Below are positions 44,223 to 54,554 of a DNA stretch of 64,000 nucleotides, in pieces. The position numbers and the translations under genes are program-made. The notes beneath the pieces were generated by a model. It did not search any database, had not been told where the DNA came from, and saw only the letters and a program-made list of their open reading frames with translations. The stretch covers positions 1 through 64,000 of the forward strand of contig CAMDAN010000001.1 in the NCBI GenBank assembly GCA_945888535.1, read 5' to 3'. Source of the stretch: Bordetella parapertussis. Lineage in GTDB: Bacteria > Pseudomonadota > Gammaproteobacteria > Burkholderiales > Burkholderiaceae_C. Position 1 is the first letter of the stretch, and each line of letters begins with the position of its first letter.

Positions 44223-45134
44223 CGCATTGCAAATAAAGTCGCCATCCATCGCGCAAGCACCACTCTTTTCCAAGCTCAGACACAAGTCGCGAATCCAGTT
44301 TTTGTAGGTCACCGCCCCTGCATATTCTTTGTGCGCCAACCGTAAATAAGACAGGTCTTCCGACCAGGCATAAAACTCGGTGTAAGGGACCCGTTGTAAT
44401 TCAAGTAGCTTGAATTTCAGGAGCACCTTGGCAAGATGGCTGGCGTGCTTGTCCGGGGCGGTTCGAAATTGCGCCAAACGACTTCGGGCGCGAGCGAGTG
44501 CGGCTGGCACATCCTCAAAAATACCACCATGCCCGGGCAAGACGCAGCGCGGCTTGAGTTCTTCGATCATTTGCAGCGTTGCATCAACCTCATCAAAGGC
44601 CTCAAAACCCTCAATTTCTGGGAAGACCGCGCCAAAGCCGTTTTCCCAAAGCGCGTCGGCAGAAATCAAAATTCTATGTTGGACATTGAAAATAATAAGC
44701 GCATTGGGGTCATGTCCAGGGGCGGCATGGCACTGCCACTCAACACCGTTGACGATGAACTTAGCATCCGGTTGGATCACGCCGGTATGGCGAAATAGAG
44801 GACAGTGCTGGCCTGTGGGCGTAAAGGAAAGCGCTCTAGGGTCCCAGTTTTCAACATAGGCAGCGTGCCCAGGGGGAATCAAAAGTTCAAGCCCGGGGTA
44901 AGCGTTCTGCAAAAGCGCATTCCCCCCGCAGTGGTCACTGTGTAAATGGGTGTTGATCAGGGTCTGAAGCGGCCGCCCTGCGAGGTGATGCGCTACCAAC
45001 GCGTGGGTTTGCTCTGCGTGCGTCCAATACCCAGAGTCAATCAGTACCGCTTTCGTTTCATCTTGCAACAGAATATTGTTTGAGGAAAGCCAGCCGCGTT
45101 CGAGGAAAGTGACGCCTGAGGGCAAAGTGAGCAT
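44217..45134 (-). CDS. MBL-fold metallo-hydrolase
   Basis: A 305-residue metallo-beta-lactamase-fold hydrolase. The zinc motif is THLHSDHCGGN with H63, H65, D67 and H68; further ligands are in PGHDPNA and LPGHGG. The start ATG at 45134 has AGGG about 8 bases upstream; an in-frame TTG at 45155 would add 7 residues. C-terminal helices (LLKFKLLELQRVPYTEFYAW) resemble the glyoxalase II-like and quinoprotein-relay-system groups. It could hydrolyse a thioester or lactone. It is divergent from the HpsN-like gene, so a functional link is possible, but the substrate is unknown. Confidence 0.87.
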   Translation of the reverse strand: MLTLPSGVTFLERGWLSSNNILLQDETKAVLIDSGYWTHAEQTHALVAHHLAGRPLQTLINTHLHSDHCGGNALLQNAYPGLELLIPPGHAAYVENWDPRALSFTPTGQHCPLFRHTGVIQPDAKFIVNGVEWQCHAAPGHDPNALIIFNVQHRILISADALWENGFGAVFPEIEGFEAFDEVDATLQMIEELKPRCVLPGHGGIFEDVPAALARARSRLAQFRTAPDKHASHLAKVLLKFKLLELQRVPYTEFYAWSEDLSYLRLAHKEYAGAVTYKNWIRDLCLSLEKSGACAMDGDFICNAK

Positions 45135-45203
45135 GGGCAATACCCTAGTTTTCAAGGCAGGTTTGAATAAGGAACACTAAAATTCCATTTCTGGCACTAG
45201 TGA

Positions 45204-46595
<1,392 letters not shown>

Positions 46596-46596
46596 C

Positions 46597-47856
46597 ATGA
46601 GTACCACCACAGCCCCTACCCGATCCACCGATGGTCTGTGGTTTGGCAAAGACCTAAGCCAATCGGAACCGATTCCCGAAACTGCGATTGAGCAAGCCAT
46701 CGCGCTGATGCGCAGCGGGCGTTTACACCGCTACGGCGAACAAGGTTCTGGTACGCCCGAGCCGTCTTTGTTGGAGCAAGAGTACGCGGCCTATGTGGGC
46801 GCGAAGTATTGCGTGGCTGTGAGCTCGTGTGGCGCGGCGATGTTTTTGGCGCTCAAAGCCCTGGGCGTGAAACCCGGTGACAAAGTACTTACCAGCAGCT
46901 TCACGCTAGCTCCAGTACCCGGAGCAATTGCCCACGCGGCTGCCTCTGCGGTCTTGGTAGAAACGCTAGAGGACTACACCACCGACCTCGCGGATTTAGA
47001 GCGCAAAGCCGCCAGCAGCAGGGCGCGTGTATTTTTGCTTTCGCATATGCGCGGCCACATCACGGACCTGCGCGGCGTGCGCGATATTTGTGATCGCCAT
47101 GGCATCGCTTTGGTCGAAGACTGCGCCCACACCATGGGCGCCCGCTGGGACGGCCAACACACCGGAACCTTTGGGCATGTCGGTTGTTACAGCACCCAGA
47201 CCTACAAACACATTAACGCTGGCGAGGGCGGCCTTTTAGTTACCAACGATGAAGACGTGGCAGCCCAAGTCATCTTGATGTCGGGCTGCTACATGATGTA
47301 CGACCAACACGTATTGCGGCCCTCGGCTGAAGTGTTTGAGCGCTGGCGTTATGTCACTCCCAACTTCAGCATGCGCATGTCCAACCTCGCTGCGGCCTTG
47401 TTGCGTCCGCAAATTGCGCTGCTGCCGGAGCGGGGTTTGCGCTGGCGGCGTATTTATGACGACCTCGCAAAAGCGTTTGTAACCGCACCCCATCTCACGC
47501 TGCCCGTGCGCGATGCGCGTGAAGATTTCGTCCCCAGCTCGATCCAGTTTTCGCTTGACTTATCGCCGGCGCAAATCGAATGTTTCTTGGCTGAATGCGC
47601 AGCGCGTGGCTTGTACATCAAATGGTTTGGGCTGCGCATACCAACCGCCTTTACCAGCAACTTTGGCCACTGGCATTACCTGCCGGAACAAGCGCCTATG
47701 CCAAAGTCGCAAGGCGTTTTACGCCAATTACTTGACCTGCGCACGCCCCTCTCCCTCACGCCTGAAGACTGCCGCCTCATTGGCCAAATCGTTCAAGTTG
47801 CCGCGACTGCAGCAGGTTTACACGCAGTCAATTCAGCGTCGAAAGACCAGCCATGA
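46597..47856 (+). CDS. DegT/DnrJ/EryC1/StrS-family aminotransferase
   Basis: A 419-residue PLP enzyme of the sugar/cyclitol aminotransferase family. The Schiff-base Lys is K204 in TYKHINAGEGG and the PLP-N1 Asp is D175 in VEDCAH; the AVSSCGAAMFLALKALG segment binds the cofactor phosphate. It starts one base after the HpsN-like gene and overlaps the decarboxylase by ATGA (47853-47856). Known members transaminate ketosugars and inosose, but the absence of any nucleotide-sugar gene nearby argues for another keto substrate made by the upstream dehydrogenase. It may work in the direction of an amino acid or amine. Confidence 0.9.
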   Translation: MSTTTAPTRSTDGLWFGKDLSQSEPIPETAIEQAIALMRSGRLHRYGEQGSGTPEPSLLEQEYAAYVGAKYCVAVSSCGAAMFLALKALGVKPGDKVLTSSFTLAPVPGAIAHAAASAVLVETLEDYTTDLADLERKAASSRARVFLLSHMRGHITDLRGVRDICDRHGIALVEDCAHTMGARWDGQHTGTFGHVGCYSTQTYKHINAGEGGLLVTNDEDVAAQVILMSGCYMMYDQHVLRPSAEVFERWRYVTPNFSMRMSNLAAALLRPQIALLPERGLRWRRIYDDLAKAFVTAPHLTLPVRDAREDFVPSSIQFSLDLSPAQIECFLAECAARGLYIKWFGLRIPTAFTSNFGHWHYLPEQAPMPKSQGVLRQLLDLRTPLSLTPEDCRLIGQIVQVAATAAGLHAVNSASKDQP

Positions 47857-49331
47857 AGTCACCTAAACATCCAAACTTTGAACCTGAAAAAACGTTAGAC
47901 CCAAGCGATTGGGTTGCGTTTCGCGAACAAGCCCACCGGATGCTTGATGCGGCGGTAGACCGCATGGAAACTTACCGCGAAGGCCCGATATGGAACCCGT
48001 TTCCACCCGCGCTGCAAGCGAATTACCAAGGTCCACTGCCCGTTGATGGCATAGGCGCTGAAGCGACCCAAGCCCACCTGACCGCCCTACTGCCCTTTGG
48101 CGTGGGCAACACGCATCCCCGATTTTTTGGTTGGGTTCACGGCTCGGGAACGCCAAGCAACTTGATGGCTGACATCACCGCTGCAGCCATCAATGCCAAC
48201 CTCGGTGGGCGCGACCATGGCGCAATGTACGTAGAAAAACAAGTTGTAAATTGGTGTCGTGAACTGTTTCAGTTTCCTGAAACTTCCAGCGGCCTGATTG
48301 TGAGCGGCACATCGATTGCGACCGTCATCGCCTTGAAAGCCGCGCGGGATCGCTGCTTTAATTTCAGTAACCGAAAAACGGGCCTGCAGCAAAACACGAT
48401 GGGCCCGTTGGTGGGTTACACCTCGGAGCAAACCCATTCTTGCGTCGCCCGTGCGTTTGACATCTTGGGTCTAGGCTCAGACGCGCTACGCAAAATTGCG
48501 GTCAACGAGCGCTTTGAAATGGATACCGCAGCGCTTCAGGCCGCCATCGCCAAAGACCGTGCCGCCGGCCTGACACCCTTTGTCATCGTAGGTACCGCAG
48601 GCGCGGTCAATGTGGGATCGATTGACGACTTGGAAACCTTGGCCGATATCGCTCAATCTGAAAAAATCTGGTTTCACATCGACGGCGCATTTGGCGCTTT
48701 GGGGGTTCTTAGCGAGCGCCTAAGCCCGCGCCTGTCTGGGATCAAGCGCGCCGACTCGCTGGCGTTTGACTTTCATAAGTGGCTGCATGTGAATTACGAC
48801 GCGGGTTTTATTTTGATGCGCAGTGAGGAAGACCATCGCCGTACTTTCTCAGAACGTCCGGAATACCTCAAAGGAGCAGAGCGTGGGCTGGCCGCGGGCA
48901 ACCCATGGCCGGTGGAATACGGGCCCGAGCTCTCACGCGGCTTTCGGGCGTTGAAGGTGTGGGCGCAATTGGCTGAACACGGTACCGCCAAACTCGGCGC
49001 GTTGATCACGCAAAATTGCGAACAGGCCGCGTACCTTGGCGAACTGGTAGCCGCCCACGCGCACCTGAAACTGATGGCGCCGGTCGCTATGAATATTTGT
49101 TGCTTTCGCTACCAAGCTGAAGGCCAAGACGATAAAACCACTGACGCACTCAACGGCGAGATCGTGATTCAATTGCAGATCCAAGGAATCGCCGCGCCGT
49201 CTACGACCCTGGTCAACGGCCGCAACGCCATTCGCGTCAACATCACCAACCATCGCACCACGCGTTCCGATCTGGCTTTATTGGTGCAAGAGATAGAGCG
49301 TATCGGCTTAGAGTTAACGGCCCTTAGCTAG
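47853..49331 (+). CDS. Group II PLP-dependent decarboxylase (AADC/CSAD-like)
   Basis: A 492-residue PLP-dependent decarboxylase. The internal aldimine Lys is K309 in DFHKWLHV, D277 in HIDGAFG holds the pyridinium nitrogen, and H195 in TSEQTHSC stacks on the ring; HPRFFGWVHGSGTPSN near residues 88-103 is typical of the aromatic-amino-acid/cysteine-sulfinate decarboxylase group. Substrates of the group include aromatic amino acids, glutamate, aspartate and cysteine sulfinate; the residues visible here do not settle which. Coupled by ATGA to the aminotransferase, it could decarboxylate that enzyme's product to an amine. Its 3' end overlaps the convergent DCC gene by 8 bases. Confidence 0.9.
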   Translation: MKSPKHPNFEPEKTLDPSDWVAFREQAHRMLDAAVDRMETYREGPIWNPFPPALQANYQGPLPVDGIGAEATQAHLTALLPFGVGNTHPRFFGWVHGSGTPSNLMADITAAAINANLGGRDHGAMYVEKQVVNWCRELFQFPETSSGLIVSGTSIATVIALKAARDRCFNFSNRKTGLQQNTMGPLVGYTSEQTHSCVARAFDILGLGSDALRKIAVNERFEMDTAALQAAIAKDRAAGLTPFVIVGTAGAVNVGSIDDLETLADIAQSEKIWFHIDGAFGALGVLSERLSPRLSGIKRADSLAFDFHKWLHVNYDAGFILMRSEEDHRRTFSERPEYLKGAERGLAAGNPWPVEYGPELSRGFRALKVWAQLAEHGTAKLGALITQNCEQAAYLGELVAAHAHLKLMAPVAMNICCFRYQAEGQDDKTTDALNGEIVIQLQIQGIAAPSTTLVNGRNAIRVNITNHRTTRSDLALLVQEIERIGLELTALS

Positions 49332-49695
49332 ACCAACGTCGCGCCCACTTTTGCAAGGTCGGGCGAATCGGCAAAAACAAACGGTAAGCCAGCTCAAACA
49401 ACCAAGACATGGGCGGCCAAGCTGACAGCCAACCCAGCCAGCGCCAACCCGGAAATTGACGCCACATTTGAGAAAACGCAGCTGCTCCGCTAAACAATCG
49501 GCCCTCGCTGTCACGCACATGAAACCGCGCCATGGCCGCCGCGCAACTGAGGTCAACGCCCAAATCTTCGCCGTTACTGACATCCACCCATTGAATAGCG
49601 GCTGCTTCAGGAAAGCGGCGGTAGATAGCGATCTCGCGTTGACACAAAGGACATGACCCATCGAAATACACATTCAAAACGTAGTCGTGACTCAT
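49324..49695 (-). CDS. DCC-family thiol-disulfide oxidoreductase-like protein (DUF393)
   Basis: A 123-residue protein with the family motif FDGSCPLCQREI (C15-P-L-C18) at the start of a thioredoxin-like fold and a hydrophobic C-terminal half (WLGWLSAWPPMSWLFELAY). The D-x-x-C-P-x-C motif gave the DCC family its name. The start at 49695 is chosen because the conserved motif follows directly; it overlaps the phosphatase stop as ATGA. Function in the family is not established beyond presumed redox activity. Confidence 0.82.
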   Translation of the reverse strand: MSHDYVLNVYFDGSCPLCQREIAIYRRFPEAAAIQWVDVSNGEDLGVDLSCAAAMARFHVRDSEGRLFSGAAAFSQMWRQFPGWRWLGWLSAWPPMSWLFELAYRLFLPIRPTLQKWARRWSS

Positions 49696-50255
49696 GCTCT
49701 CATCTCCCCCCGCGCCAACAAACGCCCCCGTTGATCGACTAAAAAGCCTTCTCCCATGGCGGGATAGGCACCGGTCAAGGCGGTCATGTTGACTTGATGC
49801 GTTACCCACACCTCAGTTCGCTGCAGGGGCATGGTCTGCAAGCGATCTTTTAAGGCCTTGATTTGAGCCGTCGCATCTCCGCGTCCTTCAAACGTGGAGT
49901 TCAGCGCAGGCCAGTCTTGAAACTGTGTAAAAGCCAACCGAGCCGTGTCTTGGCAACGGCACCACTGGCTACTGAACACTGCGTCGGGAGCAAACTGGTT
50001 AACACGCATCCATTGACCTATCGACCGAGACGCTTGCCGCCCCCCGTCGCTGAGATTGCGTTGCGTCTGGCATTGCCCCAAAACAAAGCCAGGCGGATCG
50101 CCAATTCCAGCTTCAGTAAGCGCGTGGCGAATCAGCAGCTCGCCGCGCTCCCGCCTCCAAACCTTGGCAAGTTCAGAAGAAGGCTCAGACGCCCAGCTCG
50201 GCAGAGTCGCCAAACATGGGCCAAAGGTACTTAGTAGGAAGTCACGGCGTTGCAT
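49692..50255 (-). CDS. Secreted histidine-phosphatase-family protein
   Basis: A 187-residue protein. The phosphate-accepting His is H44 in LIRHALTEAG, with Arg in SSQWCRCQDTA and the second His in WVTHQVNMTALTG, which makes the catalytic set complete. The N-terminus MQRRDFLLSTFGPCLATLP is a signal-like segment with a twin-arginine look, so the protein is probably exported. It is translationally coupled to the DCC gene (ATGA at 49692-49695) and lies 46 bases after the beta-propeller gene, so all three form one minus-strand operon. Substrate unknown. Confidence 0.83.
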   Translation of the reverse strand: MQRRDFLLSTFGPCLATLPSWASEPSSELAKVWRRERGELLIRHALTEAGIGDPPGFVLGQCQTQRNLSDGGRQASRSIGQWMRVNQFAPDAVFSSQWCRCQDTARLAFTQFQDWPALNSTFEGRGDATAQIKALKDRLQTMPLQRTEVWVTHQVNMTALTGAYPAMGEGFLVDQRGRLLARGEMRA

Positions 50256-50301
50256 AGTTTCAATTTCATCTGCTGTAGGGGATCTGGGATCTGATGGGGG
50301 T

Positions 50302-51426
50302 TTATTTCCCAGCCGTTACGTTAGGCATCCAACCCAGACCTTTGGCATGCAAACTTTGGATGTACAGGCGATCGGCTGTTTCAGTCACGCCCGTGCTTTC
50401 GGGGTATTTTCCGCTGGGGTCTTGCATATCAGCCACGACTTTTCCATCGTCGGTAAAGGCCATCACGTGACCGTAGGATTGTGGAATAGGCCACAACGCG
50501 CGCGGTAATCGCAAGGTCACTTCGCGCATGAATGGTTTCGTCGCTAAATTGTCAATCGTCGGATTGCGCGGCTTAGCAAAACCCAACCAAATTTTTCCGT
50601 CACTGCCGCGCATCAAGTTGTCAGGGTACCCGGGCAAATTATCAAACAACACCGTCGCCTGATTCGACGTTTGGCGAACGTCTAGGTCATTGGAGATGAC
50701 TGCTATTTTCCAAACGCGGTACTTGCCGGTTTCATTCACAAACAAATGTTGGCCGTCCTGGCTTAATGCCACCCCATTGGCAAAGCTCAGCCCGTGCGCA
50801 ACCACCCGCGTAGCTTGGGTTACGGGGTCAAACTCGAGAATGCGCCCGGTCGAAGACTGCTCCAAAATATCAAGCACGCTGGCTTCAAACGTGCCACCCC
50901 AATCTTTGGGAGCAAAGCGGGTTGATGCATCACTGAGGTACATCTTTCCGGTTGGGGCCACCACCACCGCATCGGCATAACGAATCGGATCGCGTTGGCC
51001 GTTGATGCTGACGCTGTCCGTTAAAACGGTGACCTTCCCTTCAGTAGAAATAGACAACAAACCTTTAACAGCATCCGCAGCAATCAAGTTGCCAGCGGCA
51101 TCGAAGTCAAAACCCAATACGCGCCCACCGGTATCCGCAAACACCGTCTGATCGGTACCATCCGGATTCATTCGCAAAATCCGACCACTCTCAACCGTGG
51201 CGTACAACTTTCCATCGTGGCCAATCGCAATATGTTCTGGGCCACTTTCAGCGCCCAAGTCAATCATCTGCAAATTGGCTAATTTGTTGTTAGCAGCATG
51301 CGGGCCGTTATAGCCAGGCTGCGCGGGCGCATCCCAAGTTAAAGGTTGAATCGGAATCGGCCAAAAGCTCAAATAAGCGATACCCAAAAGTAGCGCTGCG
51401 CCGATCACTTTAAAAACGGATTTCAT
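50302..51426 (-). CDS. SMP-30/strictosidine-synthase-like beta-propeller protein
   Basis: A 374-residue protein with one N-terminal membrane or signal segment (VFKVIGAALLLGIAYLSFW) and a six-bladed propeller. Segments such as GPEHIAIGHDGKLYATVESGRI, YADAVVVAPTGKMYLSDAS, FANGVALSQDGQHLFVNE and GYPDNLMRGSDGKIWLG (key residues) match the strictosidine synthase/SMP-30 families, which are metal-dependent lactonases or hydrolases. AAGGAGAG precedes the ATG at 51426, which decides this start over upstream codons. The propeller is probably periplasmic and anchored. The natural substrate is not predictable. Confidence 0.87.
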   Translation of the reverse strand: MKSVFKVIGAALLLGIAYLSFWPIPIQPLTWDAPAQPGYNGPHAANNKLANLQMIDLGAESGPEHIAIGHDGKLYATVESGRILRMNPDGTDQTVFADTGGRVLGFDFDAAGNLIAADAVKGLLSISTEGKVTVLTDSVSINGQRDPIRYADAVVVAPTGKMYLSDASTRFAPKDWGGTFEASVLDILEQSSTGRILEFDPVTQATRVVAHGLSFANGVALSQDGQHLFVNETGKYRVWKIAVISNDLDVRQTSNQATVLFDNLPGYPDNLMRGSDGKIWLGFAKPRNPTIDNLATKPFMREVTLRLPRALWPIPQSYGHVMAFTDDGKVVADMQDPSGKYPESTGVTETADRLYIQSLHAKGLGWMPNVTAGK

Positions 51427-51843
51427 AGACTCTCCTTGAATTAGATTCGCATTGAACCACCATTCTTCAAATCTCGCCCGACTTAGGTTATTGTCCAAAA
51501 AACGCTATGCCTTAACTTAGGCCTCTTTACATGAACAAAAAACAGAGAGCAGGCCGGCGTCTGGACAATGATCGGGATCAAGGCGTTCAATTACATGAGC
51601 GCGTTAGAGCGGCCAGGCCGTGTGATTGTTGGGCGTAAATGTTGATTTCATCTCTACTGGCTGGATCCAGCAACCCGGTGGTGCTTGAGCGCTTGCCTCT
51701 CCGTGTCCTGCACTCTCGCAACATCACGCGTAGGCTTTTTCAAACCCTCCGAGCACAAAAATAAGAAAAATTTCAACTAAAAGGAATAAGGGATAGCAGT
51801 GAAAGCCCTTCCCCTTTTTCGTTGATGTCTTGTGCTTATGAAT
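51427..51843. other. 417-base gene-free region
   Basis: No convincing gene. Two short reading frames (36 codons at about 51531-51641; 42 codons at 51639-51764) have no ribosome-binding site or recognisable product. ACTTAGG occurs twice (51481-51487 and 51515-51521), 34 bases apart, in the promoter area of the beta-propeller gene, so it may be a regulatory direct repeat. Bases 51781-51819 hold an imperfect hairpin described separately. The stretch marks the border between the small operons and the hpa region. Confidence 0.4.
51781..51819. terminator. Possible terminator after the MobA-like gene
   Basis: AAGGAATAAGGG (51781-51792) can pair imperfectly with CCCTTCCCCTT (51806-51816). T-rich sequence follows on both sides (CTTTTT on the plus strand, CCTTTTAG on the minus). 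It lies 25 bases downstream of the monooxygenase stop on the minus strand. The stem has a bulge, so the call is tentative. Confidence 0.35.
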
Positions 51844-53739
51844 TTACTTCAAAGGCAACATATGTTGGGCAAAAAACGCATTCAGCTCAGCACGTGCAGT
51901 GAGTGGGAAGACGCCTGATACATATTGATCAGGGCGAACCACGACGATGGCACCATCCCGATGGATTTCGCGATCACGGAAGATATCGCGTCCATGTCCT
52001 GATGCAAAAATTTGATTTACATCGACAAGGTTGAATGGTTCTTTGATTGGCTTGAACGCTGCAGGCACATTTCCTGGCTCCACCTCGGTGTAATCTTGTT
52101 GGTAGATCAACTTGGTGTCGAAGGTCGCATCGGTATCGCCAGCGTTAGGGGTGTACTTGACGCGAGGAGACTCTGGATCGGACTGCCACCATTGTGCGAA
52201 ATCCGCTGTCAAGGTTCCGGAGGTCGACGGTGCTGCGCTATCCGCAAATACATAGACACGCCAACGACCATCGGCTTCATGCAAGTGACCTATTTGACGC
52301 CAACGGTTGTCTGCTCGCCGTATCACCTCGGTCGACTTGAAGCGTTTGCCTATGGGATAGCCTGCAGCTAAGTGTTGGTGCTCAAAACCCGCGACGATCG
52401 GGTTCTTTGGATACTGGGTCATGAACCCCATAGGGAATTCAATCGTTTTTTCGTACCAGCGTGCTAAGTCCTGCGGGTCGTCCCATTCGTCGACGGGGCG
52501 TGCCATGAGCGTAGACCATTCTTTATCGAAGTTGATGAGGTCTTGTGCGATCACACGGCGTTCGGCTGAATAGGTGTCCAGCAGTGACTCTGGTGCGCGG
52601 CCTTCAAGCACCGCAGCGAGTTTCCAGGAAAGATTCCAGCCATCCTGAATCGACACATTCATACCCTGGCCTGCTTTAGCGGAATGTGTGTGGCACGCAT
52701 CACCCATGATGAAGGCACGAGGATGCTGCTGCCCGACACGTTCAACGGGTACGTTGTCGAAGCCCGTTGTCAAGCGGTGGGCCACTTCGTAGACCGACCA
52801 CCAAGCAACGCTCTTCACATCCAGGATGTACGGATGCAATATCGCATTAGCGCGACGGATGATTTCGTCAAGACTGGTCTTGCGGATCTCACCCGCATCG
52901 TTCTCTTCGAGGTTGCCCAGATCGACGTACAGACGCGAGAGATAACCGCCTTCGCGCGGAATCAACAAGATGTTGCCTGCACTGTGCGATTGAATGGAGC
53001 ACTTGACCTGAAAATCAGGGAAGTCCGTGTTGCACAGCACGTCAATCACACCCCAGGCATGCAATGAAGCATCGCCTTCAAGTTTGTGACCCAGTGCAGC
53101 GCGAACGTTGCTGCGTGCCCCATCGCCACCGACCAAGTATTTCGCAACCACAGTCCGCTCTTCTCCCTGACGGGGGCCTGCTATGTACTTGATGCGTGCA
53201 GCCACAGGGTATGTCTTGCTCTCATCAATTTCTAAGCCGACAAACTCCACGCCGTAATCTGGCACGACTTTTCCAGGGGAGTTTTCTGCATGGCCTAGGA
53301 AATAATCTAAGACGCGCGACTGGTTCACATAGATATGCGGGAATTCACTCACGCCATGCGCATCATCAGGCACGCGCGAGACCCGCACAATATTTTCTGG
53401 GTTCTTGTCATCGGGTTTCCAAAAGCACATCTCGACGTTTCGGTAGGCCTCGTCCACGATTGCGTTGGCAAAGCCAAACGCTTGGAAGGTTTCAACCGAA
53501 CGCGCCTGAATGCCGTCCGCTTGCCCCTGTGTCAGTCGGCCTTCCCGCCGTTCAATGGCGCGAACATTGATGTGGGGGAAATGAGAGAGCTGCGCAGCAA
53601 CAGTCACGGCCGCGGGGCCTGTGCCAACGATGAGCACGTCCATCTCGTCGGGGATTTCGGTTGAGCGGTTGATGCCATGACCGGCAGCTGCTTTGATTCT
53701 GGGATTTTCTGATACGTAACCGCGGTGGTGGAACTGCAC
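51844..53739 (-). CDS. FAD-dependent phenolic hydroxylase, 3-hydroxybenzoate 4-monooxygenase (MobA)-like
   Basis: A 631-residue class A flavin monooxygenase of the phenol-hydroxylase family. FAD motifs are VLIVGTGPAAVTVAA (about 35-49), the DG motif VGGDGARSNVRAALG and the GD motif IMGDACHTHSAKAGQGMN. A C-terminal thioredoxin-like domain ends in VVVRPDQYVSGVFPL. It closely follows the layout of MobA, including the N-terminal MQFHHRGYVSENP. The start is GTG at 53739, supported by AAAGGAGAA 6 bases upstream. It is divergent from an IclR gene and beside the hpa cluster, which lacks HpaBC. A role in making homoprotocatechuate from a hydroxyphenylacetate is proposed here from that context. Confidence 0.88.
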   Translation of the reverse strand: MQFHHRGYVSENPRIKAAAGHGINRSTEIPDEMDVLIVGTGPAAVTVAAQLSHFPHINVRAIERREGRLTQGQADGIQARSVETFQAFGFANAIVDEAYRNVEMCFWKPDDKNPENIVRVSRVPDDAHGVSEFPHIYVNQSRVLDYFLGHAENSPGKVVPDYGVEFVGLEIDESKTYPVAARIKYIAGPRQGEERTVVAKYLVGGDGARSNVRAALGHKLEGDASLHAWGVIDVLCNTDFPDFQVKCSIQSHSAGNILLIPREGGYLSRLYVDLGNLEENDAGEIRKTSLDEIIRRANAILHPYILDVKSVAWWSVYEVAHRLTTGFDNVPVERVGQQHPRAFIMGDACHTHSAKAGQGMNVSIQDGWNLSWKLAAVLEGRAPESLLDTYSAERRVIAQDLINFDKEWSTLMARPVDEWDDPQDLARWYEKTIEFPMGFMTQYPKNPIVAGFEHQHLAAGYPIGKRFKSTEVIRRADNRWRQIGHLHEADGRWRVYVFADSAAPSTSGTLTADFAQWWQSDPESPRVKYTPNAGDTDATFDTKLIYQQDYTEVEPGNVPAAFKPIKEPFNLVDVNQIFASGHGRDIFRDREIHRDGAIVVVRPDQYVSGVFPLTARAELNAFFAQHMLPLK

Positions 53740-53838
53740 GGGCTTCTCCTTTGTCTCTATAATTGAGACGTGTTATCAAATATAGAGATAGTCTAACCGA
53801 GGTTTGCCATTAAAAGCAAGTCGTCAATGGAGGATCAG
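53740..53838. promoter_or_regulatory. Divergent promoter/operator between MobA-like and IclR genes
   Basis: The region holds nested inverted repeats: GTCTC (53753-53757) with GAGAC (53765-53769), and TCTCTATA (53754-53761) with TATAGAGA (53781-53788). Palindromes of this sort between an IclR gene and its divergent target are typical operators. Ribosome-binding sites are AGGAG for the monooxygenase and GGAGG (53829-53833) for the regulator; the latter overlaps an upstream in-frame ATG at 53827. Confidence 0.6.
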
Positions 53839-54522
53839 ATGCAACCTATACAAGCAGTCAATCCGCGCGCCCTTAAAACGCAAGAGGGCTCTCAGACGCT
53901 AGCCCGAGGCCTTGCAGCGCTAGAGATCATCGGCGGTGCGCCTGCCCCCATCAGCGTTACGGCACTGTCGCAGCGGCTGAAAATCCACCGGTCCATGGGT
54001 TATCGGCTTGTCAAGACGCTTGAGCAGTGCGGCTTTGTCGAGCGCGATGCAGACGGCGGACTCCTGCTCGGCACCAAGCTAGCTAGCCTCGCTCGTCGCG
54101 TTGCCAAAGACCTTTTGTCGGCGGCGGCTCCCGAACTGGCGACACTTGCTGAGGCACTTGAAATGACCGCTTTTTTAGTGGCCTACGACGGGGAATCTGC
54201 GGTCACTTTGAGTAGTGTTGAGCCGAAAAATCTCGAGACCACCTTAGGCAAGAAGCCCGGCAGTAAACATGCTATCGGTCAGGGGGCCCCGGGAAAAGTC
54301 ATTCGGTCACAACTGGATCCAAATAAATACCCACCGCAACCGTTTGAAATGAGCGAAAACGAGGTCATCCAGGGAATTGCGTCAATCGCCGTGCCGCTTC
54401 ATCTCGCCAGTGGCCAGCCTGCAGCCATTGCCGTCCTCTATTTGCCGCACAACGTGGACGAGGCCAGTGTGGCGGAGGTTCTCACTTTGGCGGCGAATCG
54501 TATCTCCGCCGTCATGGGATAA
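53839..54522 (+). CDS. IclR-family transcriptional regulator
   Basis: A 227-residue regulator. The N-terminal winged helix shows SQTLARGLAALEIIGG, SVTALSQRLKIHRSMGYRLVKTLEQCGFVER (key: LSQRL, HRSMGYRL) and the C-terminal ligand-binding domain shows VTLSSVEP, SKHAIGQGAPGKV and IQGIASIAVPL. The ATG at 53839 is preferred over 53827 because GGAGG lies just before it. Its C-terminal domain is slightly shorter than usual. It should control the divergent MobA-like hydroxylase and perhaps itself, binding the inverted repeats between them. It is convergent with hpaR. Confidence 0.9.
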   Translation: MQPIQAVNPRALKTQEGSQTLARGLAALEIIGGAPAPISVTALSQRLKIHRSMGYRLVKTLEQCGFVERDADGGLLLGTKLASLARRVAKDLLSAAAPELATLAEALEMTAFLVAYDGESAVTLSSVEPKNLETTLGKKPGSKHAIGQGAPGKVIRSQLDPNKYPPQPFEMSENEVIQGIASIAVPLHLASGQPAAIAVLYLPHNVDEASVAEVLTLAANRISAVMG

Positions 54523-54554
54523 GAGTAAAGCGCAGAGCCCAAAGGCGATGAACA

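Noticed and set aside
51531-51641. Short frames resembling a transposase or gene remnant
   Set aside because: No recognisable motif, no terminal inverted repeats and no target duplication, so not called as a mobile element.
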